Assembly (NCBI GenBank): GCA_946620035.1
Contig: CAMOMX010000075.1
Location: 1-10,381 of the forward strand
Length of the DNA stretch: 10,381 bases
Source of the DNA: CAG-791 sp003447895
GTDB taxonomy: Bacteria; Bacillota; Clostridia; Lachnospirales; Lachnospiraceae
Reading direction: 5' to 3'
Within the stretch, counting starts at the first letter, position 1. The number at the start of each line of letters is the position of its first letter. This document shows, piece after piece, positions 1 to 5,645 of the stretch. The notes below the pieces were generated by a model, which saw only the letters and a program-made list of their open reading frames with translations, was not told the DNA's origin and ran no database searches. The translations under genes were made by a program, and so were the position numbers.

Positions 1-1
1 G

Positions 2-31
2 GAACCGGCGCAGGAGGAAGCGGCGAAGTAG
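2..31 (+). CDS. possible 3' end of an upstream gene (last 9 codons)
   Basis: The second reading frame runs open from the window edge to a TAG at 29-31 and encodes an acidic, alanine-rich tail (EPAQEEAAK). The next gene's ribosome binding site overlaps this stop, as expected for an operon. In Bacillus subtilis the gene before yrrM is yrrL, an MltG-like endolytic transglycosylase, so that is a reasonable guess for the missing gene, but nothing in these 30 bases identifies it. The first frame is also open to the edge, so this tail may simply be chance. Confidence 0.3.
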   Translation, partial: EPAQEEAAK

Positions 32-42
32 GAAGTGCGGAT

Positions 43-921
43 ATGATCAATCAGCCGGATGAGAACTTGTACAGAAGCGGGGCGGCGGAGCCCCGGGAGA
101 GCCGGTGCGACGAGCCAAAAGACAGACGCGGCGACGGGACAGAAGAGAGCCCGTGCGGCGTGTCAGAGGGCAGCCGCAGCGGCGGCCTTCTTGCGCAGCT
201 TTCCCTGCAGAAAGATATGGCCGAGCGCATCAGTGTGTTCGCGGAATCCCTCCACGCGGAGGAGTCGCCCGCGCTGAGAGATCTTGAGGAAGAGGCGCTC
301 GCAAACAATATACCGATCATACGTCCCCAGACCAGGGGACTGATTCAGTGCATCCTCGAGATGCTGGACCCCGCGCGGATCCTCGAAGTGGGGGCCGCGG
401 TGGGCTATTCCGCCCTGGTCATGAATACGTACGCCCCCTCTGACTGCAGCATTGTGACGATCGAGAGAGATGCCGGGAGGGCGGCACAGGCGAGAAAGAA
501 CTTTGAGAAATTCGGAGCGGACCGGATCACCCTGCTGGAAGGGGATGCGGCTCAGATCCTGCCGGGTCTCAGCGGTTCTTTCGATTTTATTTTTATGGAC
601 GCGGCGAAGGGTCAGTACATCCGCTTTCTGCCGGATGTGGTAAGGCTCCTTCGGCCGGGCGGCGTCCTTTTGTCCGACAATGTGCTCAAGGACGGCGAGA
701 TCCTCTCGTCCAAGTTCGCGGTGACGCGGAGGGACCGGACGATCCACAAGAGAATGCGGGAGTATCTGAGCGCGATCTCCGGAGATGAGCGGCTCCGAAC
801 GGTCCTTCTGGAGACCGGAGACGGCGCCGCGCTGTCGGTCAGACGCCGGCAGGCCGCGCAGCCGCAGGAAGCGTGCGCTGCAGACGGCACAGGAGCCGGG
901 AACTGCGGGAAAGCGCACTGA
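43..921 (+). CDS. trmR: SAM-dependent O-methyltransferase, TrmR (YrrM)-like, probable tRNA 5-hydroxyuridine methyltransferase
   Basis: This is a class I methyltransferase of the O-methyltransferase family 3 / COMT-like group. Visible motifs are the SAM-binding loop ILEVGAAVGYS (residues 113-123), the acidic E141 after the second strand, EGDA (166-169), the metal/substrate motif MDAAKGQY (185-192) and DNV (212-214). B. subtilis TrmR (YrrM) uses SAM to methylate 5-hydroxyuridine-34 of tRNA to 5-methoxyuridine. The next gene encodes a TrhP-like protein, the enzyme type that makes the hydroxyl group, and this strongly favours the same role here over a catechol or small-molecule substrate. The start at 43 follows an AGGAAG about 7 bases upstream. 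With this start the first ~57 residues are an R/E/G/S-rich tail not expected in the family, and the last ~25 residues form a second low-complexity tail. The frame is open to the window edge, and ATG 217 (M59) would give a standard-length protein but lacks a good ribosome site. Confidence 0.82.
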   Translation: MINQPDENLYRSGAAEPRESRCDEPKDRRGDGTEESPCGVSEGSRSGGLLAQLSLQKDMAERISVFAESLHAEESPALRDLEEEALANNIPIIRPQTRGLIQCILEMLDPARILEVGAAVGYSALVMNTYAPSDCSIVTIERDAGRAAQARKNFEKFGADRITLLEGDAAQILPGLSGSFDFIFMDAAKGQYIRFLPDVVRLLRPGGVLLSDNVLKDGEILSSKFAVTRRDRTIHKRMREYLSAISGDERLRTVLLETGDGAALSVRRRQAAQPQEACAADGTGAGNCGKAH

Positions 922-952
922 AAGGCTCTCAAAGACAGAAAAGAGACGGAAT

Positions 953-2239
953 ATGGAAGTTAAGACGAATTACAGAAGGCCGGAGCTCCTTCTTCCCGCC
1001 AAGGACCTGGAAGTCCTGAAGACGGCGGTGAGATACGGCGCCGACGCCGTGTATATCGGCGGGGAGGCCTACGGACTTCGGGCCAAAGCCAGAAATTTTT
1101 CGCCCGAGGATATGGCGGAAGGCATCCGATATGCCCACGAGAGGGGCGTGAAGGTCTTCGTCACGGCCAACATTCTCGCGCATAACAGCGACCTCGATGG
1201 CGCGGGGCAATATTTTGAACAGCTTGGAGAGCTGAAGCCGGACGCGATCCTCGTGGCGGACCCGGGCATGTTCTCCCTGGCCAGGGAGCGGTGTCCCGAG
1301 ATCCCTCTCCACATATCGACCCAGGCCAACAACACCAATTATGAGACCTTCAACTTCTGGTTCAGGATGGGCGCGGAGAGAGTGGTCTGCGCGAGGGAGC
1401 TCAGCCTTATCGAGATCGCGCAGATCCGGAGCCGGATCCCCGAGGACAAGGAGATCGAGGCCTTTATCCACGGTGCGATGTGCATCTCCTATTCGGGAAG
1501 GTGCCTTTTGTCCAATTACTTCACGGGGAGAGATGCCAACCACGGCGCCTGCACCCATCCCTGCCGCTGGAAGTACGCGGTGATGGAGGAGTCGAGACCG
1601 GGCGTTTACCTTCCGGTGGAAGAGAACGAGCGGGGCACATTTGTGTTCAACTCCAGGGACCTGTGCATGATCGAACACATCCCGGACCTTCTGAGAGCGG
1701 GCGTGGACAGCTTCAAGATCGAGGGTCGCATGAAGACGGCGCTCTACGTGGCCTCGGTGGCGCGGGCCTATCGGAAAGCCATTGACGACTGCCTGGAGAG
1801 CGAGGAACTCTACACGTCGCGGATCCCGCAGTATCAGGAGGAGATCCGAAAGTGCACCTACCGGCGCTTTACCACCGGCTTCTACTACGGAAGGCCCGGA
1901 GATGAGGCGATGGTCTACGACAGCAACACGTATGTCAACGAAGCGGTCTTTCTCGGCATCGTGGAGAAGATCACGGACCGGAAACTGGCCCGGATCATGC
2001 AGCGCAACAAGTTCTGCGTCGGGGACCGGATCGAGATCATGAAGCCGGACGGAAGGGACATCCCGGTGGTCGTGGCTTCGATGTACGACAGCGAAGGCGT
2101 GTCAAAAGACAGCGCCCCGCATCCCAAAGAGATCCTGGACCTGGATCTTCGGCTTTGGGACGATCCTTCTGTGCCGGCACAGGCGGAGGAGGGAGATCTC
2201 CTGAGAGTCGTCATGAAAGAGCCGGAAGGAGCGACCTGA
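953..2239 (+). CDS. trhP: U32 'peptidase' family protein, TrhP (YegQ/YrrO)-like tRNA hydroxylation enzyme
   Basis: The 428-residue protein carries the U32 signature E-x-F-x2-G-A-M-C-x4-G-x-C-x-L-S at residues 169-187, and four cysteines (C177, C184, C200, C204) fitted to bind an iron-sulphur cluster. Other family landmarks are RPELLLPA near the N-terminus and DSFKIEGRMK (252-261). In E. coli (TrhP/YegQ) and B. subtilis (YrrN/YrrO), members of this family make 5-hydroxyuridine at tRNA position 34 using prephenate, despite the 'peptidase' name. RlhA, which hydroxylates C2501 of 23S rRNA, and the UbiU/V proteins are relatives, so the substrate is inferred mainly from the neighbouring trmR-like gene 31 bases upstream. 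The frame is open back to 785, inside trmR, but family similarity begins just after ATG 953, which has a purine-rich but weak AGAGACGGA site in front. Only one U32 gene is present here, as in E. coli, whereas B. subtilis has two. Confidence 0.85.
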   Translation: MEVKTNYRRPELLLPAKDLEVLKTAVRYGADAVYIGGEAYGLRAKARNFSPEDMAEGIRYAHERGVKVFVTANILAHNSDLDGAGQYFEQLGELKPDAILVADPGMFSLARERCPEIPLHISTQANNTNYETFNFWFRMGAERVVCARELSLIEIAQIRSRIPEDKEIEAFIHGAMCISYSGRCLLSNYFTGRDANHGACTHPCRWKYAVMEESRPGVYLPVEENERGTFVFNSRDLCMIEHIPDLLRAGVDSFKIEGRMKTALYVASVARAYRKAIDDCLESEELYTSRIPQYQEEIRKCTYRRFTTGFYYGRPGDEAMVYDSNTYVNEAVFLGIVEKITDRKLARIMQRNKFCVGDRIEIMKPDGRDIPVVVASMYDSEGVSKDSAPHPKEILDLDLRLWDDPSVPAQAEEGDLLRVVMKEPEGAT

Positions 2240-2250
2240 CCACTTCAGGT
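2234..2250 (+). other. short hairpin over the trhP stop codon
   Basis: ACCTGA (2234-2239) pairs perfectly with TCAGGT (2245-2250) around a 5-base loop. The stem holds the stop codon of trhP and is followed by GTATTT, not by a real run of T. It could slow transcription or protect the 3' end, but is too short to call a terminator. Confidence 0.3.
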
Positions 2251-2253
2251 GTA

Positions 2254-2282
2254 TTTAAAACAGGTAAAAGTATTTTTACTAT
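2254..2282 (+). promoter_or_regulatory. possible weak promoter for trkAH, overlapping an inverted repeat
   Basis: TTTAAA (2254-2259) and TACTAT (2277-2282) are 17 bases apart, each matching 4 of 6 sigma-A consensus bases. An inverted repeat GTAAAA (2264-2269) / TTTTAC (2274-2279) lies in the spacer and runs into the -10 box. Transcription would begin near 2289, at the ribosome binding site (GGGGAAGAG, 2289-2297), leaving a very short leader, which weakens the case. An alternative is read-through from the trmR-trhP unit, as there is no strong terminator between them. Confidence 0.3.
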
Positions 2283-2300
2283 AAAAAAGGGGAAGAGATT

Positions 2301-3656
2301 ATGAAGATCATAGTAGTTGGATGCGGAAAGGTCGGCGCGGCAGTAACTGCCCAGCTGAGCCGCGAAGGACATGATATCGCTGTCATAGACGTGAACACCG
2401 GTGTTTTGACAGATATTTCAAACAACTATGACGTAATGGGCGTGATCGGAAACGGCGCGAGCCACGCCGTGCAGCTGGAAGCCGGCATTGAGAAGGCGGA
2501 CCTTCTGGTAGCGGCGACGGATTCCGATGAGCTGAATCTGCTCTGCTGCCTGATCGCGAAGAAAGCCGGCGGCTGCAGCACGATCGCGAGAGTGCGAAAT
2601 CCCGTTTACAACGGAGAAGTTGGCTTCATCAAAGAGGAGCTGGGACTTTCTCTTACGGTCAATCCGGAATACGCGGCGGCCACAGAAGCCGCGAGAGTCC
2701 TCCGCTTTCCTTCCGCCGTGCAGATCGAGACATTTGCCAAAGGAAAGGTTGAGATCGTCAAGGTAAGGATTCCCGAAAACTCCGTTCTGGACGGGTGCCC
2801 CCTGGCGCAGATCCACAAGAGGACCGGCACGGACGTGCTGATCTGCACAGTGGAGAGAGGAGACCAGGTGGAGATCCCCAACGGCGCGTTTGTGCTTCGG
2901 ACAGGAGACGTCATCAGTATCGTGGCCTCGAGAGAGAACACCAGGGACTTCGTGGCCAGGATCGGTCTCAAGAGCCGGAGAGTGCGCGACTGCATGATCA
3001 TCGGCGGCGGAACGATCGCTTTCTATCTGGCGCAGCAGCTCCTCGATTCGGGAATCCGCGTCAAGATTATCGAAAAGGACAGGGACCGCTGCGAGATGCT
3101 CAGCGACCAGCTCCCCAAGGCGACCATTATCAACGCCGACGGCGCGGACCAGAATATCCTCATGGAAGAGGGCATCAAGGAGTGCGAGTCCTTCGTCACA
3201 CTGACGGGGCTCGATGAAGAGAACCTCTTTTTGTCCATGTTCGCCCAGCACTCCTCCAAGGCCAAGGTCATCACCAAGGTGGACCGTCTGGCTTTTGACG
3301 AGATCATCAAGAGACTGGACCTGGGGACCCTTCTTCACCCCAAGAACATCACCGCGGACAACATCGTGCGCTATGTGCGCGCCCTTCAGAATTCCTACGG
3401 CAGTAACATGGAATCTCTCTACAAGATCATTGACGACAAGGTAGAGGCGCTCGAGTTTATTGTCGGAAAGGACTCACCCATCGTGGGAATCCCGCTCTCC
3501 GAGCTCAAGGTAAAGCCGAATGTCCTGATCGCCTGCATCAGCCGCGGCGAAAGGATCATTATCCCGAACGGCACAACGCAGATCAATGCCGGTGACAGTG
3601 TAGTAGTGGTCACATCTCATCTGGGATGCCGCGATATCGAGGATATTCTCAAGTAA
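2301..3656 (+). CDS. trkA: Trk potassium uptake regulatory subunit TrkA
   Basis: This cytoplasmic, NAD(H)-binding protein gates the TrkH potassium channel. The 451 residues are close to E. coli TrkA (about 458) and show the tandem arrangement RCK_N-RCK_C-RCK_N-RCK_C. The first Rossmann fold begins MKIIVVGCGKVG, with GxGxxG at residues 7-12 and the ribose-binding acidic residue D30. The second begins at 231 with MIIGGGTIA (glycines 235-237, Ala in place of the last glycine) and E258. The two TrkA_C domains lie at about 140-222 and 370-451. Two full halves distinguish it from KtrA, which has one. It starts at ATG 2301 behind GGGGAAGAG, and its stop is 16 bases before trkH, so the two are surely co-transcribed. 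Regulation by nucleotides, and possibly by c-di-AMP through an RCK_C domain as known for KtrA and other Firmicute RCK proteins, is plausible but not visible in the sequence. Confidence 0.95.
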   Translation: MKIIVVGCGKVGAAVTAQLSREGHDIAVIDVNTGVLTDISNNYDVMGVIGNGASHAVQLEAGIEKADLLVAATDSDELNLLCCLIAKKAGGCSTIARVRNPVYNGEVGFIKEELGLSLTVNPEYAAATEAARVLRFPSAVQIETFAKGKVEIVKVRIPENSVLDGCPLAQIHKRTGTDVLICTVERGDQVEIPNGAFVLRTGDVISIVASRENTRDFVARIGLKSRRVRDCMIIGGGTIAFYLAQQLLDSGIRVKIIEKDRDRCEMLSDQLPKATIINADGADQNILMEEGIKECESFVTLTGLDEENLFLSMFAQHSSKAKVITKVDRLAFDEIIKRLDLGTLLHPKNITADNIVRYVRALQNSYGSNMESLYKIIDDKVEALEFIVGKDSPIVGIPLSELKVKPNVLIACISRGERIIIPNGTTQINAGDSVVVVTSHLGCRDIEDILK

Positions 3657-3672
3657 GAGTCAGGAGGCGTAT

Positions 3673-5115
3673 ATGAATTATTCCATTATCAGGAGGATAC
3701 TGGGTGTTGTCACGCAGTTTATCGGCGCCTTTCTGATCCTTCCTGCAATCTGCGGACTGTTTTATCACGAGAAACAGGCCATCGTCTACGCGGTCCTGGC
3801 GGTGATCTACTTCGGGGTCGGAAGACTGATCGCCTCCTTTGAGCTGAAGAGCCAGGCTTATTACGCGAGAGAGGGACTGGTCGTTGTCGGCCTCAGCTGG
3901 ATCGTCCTGAGTATTCTGGGGGCCATTCCCCTTGTGATCACAAAGGACATCCCGAGCTTTACGAATGCCCTCTTCGAGACGGTATCCGGCTTTACGACGA
4001 CCGGATCGAGCATTCTCTCCGACGTCGAGGCACTCAGCCACACCGGACTTTTCTGGCGAAGCTTCACCCACTGGGTCGGCGGCATGGGCGTCATCGTCTT
4101 CATTCTCGCCGTGCTTCCCATGACAGGCGGCTACAACATGAACCTTATGCGCGCGGAGAGCCCGGGCCCCACGGTCGGAAAGCTCGTCCCCCGCATCAAG
4201 GAAACTGCCAAAATATTGTATTCCATCTACTTCGGAATCACTGTCGCGGAGATCATCCTGCTCCTCATCGCGGGGATGCCCCTCTTTGACGCGCTCTGCA
4301 TCTCCTTCGGCAGCGCGGGAACCGGAGGATTCGGCGTCAGAAATGACAGCTGCGCCAGCTATACGACCCTGATGCAGGGTATTATCACGGTGTTCATCAT
4401 CATGTTCGGCGTAAACTTCAACGCGTACTTCTATATCCTGAGGAGAAGGACCACCGAGATCTTCAAGATGAGTGAGCTGAAGGGATATTTTGGCATCATC
4501 GCGTTCGCGATCATCACGATCACGATCAATATCCGCCACATGTTCCCGTCCCTGTTCATGGCCTTCCACCACGCGGCCTTCCAGGTGGGTTCGATCATCA
4601 CGACCACCGGATTCGCGACGACAGACTTCGACCGGTGGCCGCAGTATTCGAGGGCCCTGCTCGTCCTGATCATGTTCGTGGGCGCCTGCGCCGGCAGTAC
4701 CGGCGGCGGTATGAAGGTCTCCCGTATCATGATCATGTTCAAGACGGTCTACCGCGAGATCCGCAAGTACCTGCATCCCCGCGCCGTCACCAACGTGACG
4801 ATGGACGGAAAGACCCTGGACAGAAGCACCCTTCACAGTGTCAGCGTCTATCTGTCCACCTACATGCTCCTGTTCGCGGTCTCGGTCCTTGCGATCTGCG
4901 CCTTCGAGAACTTCGACCTCGAGACAGTGTTCACGTCCGTGGCCTGTACCTTCAACAACATCGGACCCGGCCTCTCCAAGGTCGGCCCCACCTGCAACTT
5001 CAGCATGATGCAGCCTGTCACCAAGTATATCCTCATGTTCGATATGCTGGCGGGACGCCTGGAGCTGTATCCCATGCTGATCCTCTTTACACCGGCGGTG
5101 TGGAAGAACACCTGA
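3673..5115 (+). CDS. trkH: Trk potassium uptake membrane subunit TrkH
   Basis: This is the 480-residue ion-conducting subunit of the Trk system, in the cytoplasmic membrane, where it works as a dimer on a TrkA ring. It has four repeated membrane-pore-membrane units, and the four selectivity-filter loops can be seen: VSGFTTTG (104-111), SAGTGGFG (214-221), ITTTGFATTDF (309-319) and CTFNNIGPG (425-433). Also typical are HWVGGMGVIVF (133-143), GSTGGGMKVSR (341-351), which holds the conserved basic residues of the gating loop, and the C-terminal GRLELYPMLILFTP (461-474). The length matches E. coli TrkH (483). The start follows a perfect AGGAGG (3662-3667) with five bases between. No truncation or missing filter glycine is seen. 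Confidence 0.96.
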   Translation: MNYSIIRRILGVVTQFIGAFLILPAICGLFYHEKQAIVYAVLAVIYFGVGRLIASFELKSQAYYAREGLVVVGLSWIVLSILGAIPLVITKDIPSFTNALFETVSGFTTTGSSILSDVEALSHTGLFWRSFTHWVGGMGVIVFILAVLPMTGGYNMNLMRAESPGPTVGKLVPRIKETAKILYSIYFGITVAEIILLLIAGMPLFDALCISFGSAGTGGFGVRNDSCASYTTLMQGIITVFIIMFGVNFNAYFYILRRRTTEIFKMSELKGYFGIIAFAIITITINIRHMFPSLFMAFHHAAFQVGSIITTTGFATTDFDRWPQYSRALLVLIMFVGACAGSTGGGMKVSRIMIMFKTVYREIRKYLHPRAVTNVTMDGKTLDRSTLHSVSVYLSTYMLLFAVSVLAICAFENFDLETVFTSVACTFNNIGPGLSKVGPTCNFSMMQPVTKYILMFDMLAGRLELYPMLILFTPAVWKNT

Positions 5116-5123
5116 TCCGGGGG

Positions 5124-5178
5124 CGGTAAAGAAACTAACAATTATGGACTGTATTTCGTAAATAGTCTGAATTTACCG
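5124..5178 (+). other. nested inverted repeats after trkH
   Basis: An outer 7-bp stem CGGTAAA (5124-5130) / TTTACCG (5172-5178) encloses an inner hairpin, GACT-gt-ATTT (5147-5156) with AAATAGTC (5160-5167), 8 bp with a two-base bulge. A run of seven T lies at 5189-5195, ten bases beyond the stem, so it is not a canonical intrinsic terminator. It may still mark the 3' end of the trkAH message, since no better candidate lies between trkH and the tRNA promoter. Confidence 0.35.
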
Positions 5179-5183
5179 GCTGG

Positions 5184-5234
5184 AAATATTTTTTTAAAAT
5201 AAGGCTTGCAAAATGACGGGCAGTACTCTATAAT
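5184..5234 (+). promoter_or_regulatory. strong promoter of the tRNA-Gln gene with UP-like element
   Basis: TTGCAA (5206-5211) and a perfect TATAAT (5229-5234) are separated by the optimal 17 bases. Directly upstream, 5184-5200 is all A/T, like the UP elements of stable-RNA promoters. Transcription should begin near 5241, giving a leader of about 32 bases before the tRNA. This is the clearest promoter in the window. Confidence 0.8.
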
Positions 5235-5242
5235 ACCGATTT

Positions 5243-5264
5243 GTAACCGAGATGAAGCGGTTGC
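5243..5264 (+). other. hairpin in the tRNA leader
   Basis: GTAACCG (5243-5249) can pair with CGGTTGC (5258-5264) over 7 bp, with one G-U pair and an 8-base loop, between the predicted transcription start and the 5' end of the tRNA. It would lie in the leader that RNase P removes. It may simply keep the leader from pairing with the tRNA. Confidence 0.4.
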
Positions 5265-5272
5265 GGGTATAA

Positions 5273-5345
5273 AGGGCTATAGCCAAACGGTAAGGCAGCG
5301 GACTCTGACTCCGTCATTTTGAAGGTTCGAATCCTTCTAGCCCTG
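5273..5345 (+). tRNA. tRNA-Gln (anticodon CUG)
   Basis: A full cloverleaf folds. The acceptor stem is AGGGCTA (5273-5279) with TAGCCCT (5338-5344), and the discriminator is G5345. The D stem is GCC (5282-5284) with GGC (5294-5296). The anticodon stem is GCGGA (5298-5302) with TCCGT (5310-5314), including one G-U pair. The anticodon CTG is at 5305-5307 in loop CTCTGAC. The T stem is GAAGG with CCTTC around TTCGAAT (5326-5332). The A1-U72 first pair and G73 agree with glutamine identity. The variable loop is six bases (CATTTT), one more than usual for tRNA-Gln. CCA is not encoded and must be added after transcription. The gene stands alone between its own promoter and terminator. Confidence 0.96.
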
Positions 5346-5356
5346 GTACGAATTGA

Positions 5357-5392
5357 GGCTCTCACCTGAAAAGGTGAGAGCCTTCTTTTTTT
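5357..5392 (+). terminator. strong intrinsic terminator of the tRNA-Gln unit
   Basis: An 11-bp perfect stem, GGCTCTCACCT (5357-5367) with AGGTGAGAGCC (5372-5382), is closed by a GAAA tetraloop and followed by TTCTTTTTTT (5383-5392). It starts only 11 bases after the tRNA's last base, so it ends the single-gene transcript. Confidence 0.95.
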
Positions 5393-5507
5393 GCCCTTTC
5401 CCGGCCTTTTTCTGCCCGGATCCCCCCTGTTCGACCCCTCTGCAAGGGCGCGGAAGAGCGCCGGCCCCTCTCTGTTTTGGCAAATCTGACAAATACATCC
5501 CTTCGAA
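5393..5507. other. GC-rich intergenic stretch, no gene seen
   Basis: This 115-base stretch is pyrimidine-rich on the + strand (runs of C and T) and has no open frame with a ribosome site on either strand. The only structure noted is a small hairpin GGCGC (5447-5451) / GCGCC (5458-5462) with a GGAAGA loop. A 60-codon minus-strand frame crossing this stretch and the tRNA terminator has no family features and is not believed to be a gene. Confidence 0.5.
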
Positions 5508-5557
5508 TTTGGTCACCATCGCTAAAAATTAATAAATTCTAAAATATTGGTGACAAA
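5508..5557. repeat. interrupted 10-bp inverted repeat over the amidase promoter's -35 box
   Basis: TTTGgTCACCA (5508-5518) is complementary to TGGTGACAAA (5548-5557) apart from one extra G. The 29 bases between are almost all A/T. The right arm contains the proposed -35 hexamer GTGACA (5550-5555), and the repeat lies upstream of the likely transcription start. It therefore looks more like a paired protein-binding site (operator) or a cruciform than an RNA structure. The binding protein is unknown. Confidence 0.5.
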
Positions 5558-5578
5558 ATGTTAATAAAATGTTAAGAT
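5550..5578 (+). promoter_or_regulatory. promoter of the secreted amidase gene, with tandem repeat in the spacer
   Basis: GTGACA (5550-5555, 5 of 6 to consensus) and TAAGAT (5573-5578, 4 of 6) are 17 bases apart. Transcription should start near 5585, giving a leader of about 60 bases. A direct repeat AAAATGTTAA occurs at 5555-5564 and 5566-5575, exactly 11 bases apart, so it fills the spacer and enters the -10 box. A second pair, GTTTCAT, lies at 5579-5585 and 5597-5603. A regulator binding one face of the helix is a natural reading but is inference. Confidence 0.55.
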
Positions 5579-5645
5579 GTTTCATGAAGATATTACGTTT
5601 CATTGCAGCGAATGATTACCGTCATCAAAGAGATCGGAGGGGACT

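Noticed and set aside
163..918. A 251-codon minus-strand frame opposite the methyltransferase
   Set aside because: No family features and no credible ribosome site; it lies wholly within a clear methyltransferase gene.
785..952. Extension of the U32 protein by 56 residues to an ATG inside trmR
   Set aside because: The added residues are R/S/T-rich with no family similarity, and the homologous region begins right after ATG 953.
2240..2300. A c-di-AMP (ydaO-type) or other riboswitch before trkA
   Set aside because: The whole gap is 61 bases, too short for the known c-di-AMP riboswitch, and no conserved core was recognised.
2418..3338. A 306-codon minus-strand frame opposite trkA
   Set aside because: Shadow of trkA; composition is typical of antisense frames and no domain is recognisable.
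3649..4836. A 395-codon open frame on the minus strand, antisense to trkA's end and trkH
   Set aside because: Its product is a D/H/E/R-rich string without motifs, as is usual for the reverse complement of a GC-rich gene, and the + strand TrkH has every family motif.
5337..5519. A 60-codon minus-strand frame downstream of the tRNA
   Set aside because: It crosses the tRNA 3' end and the intrinsic terminator and encodes a low-complexity G/K-rich peptide without a ribosome site.
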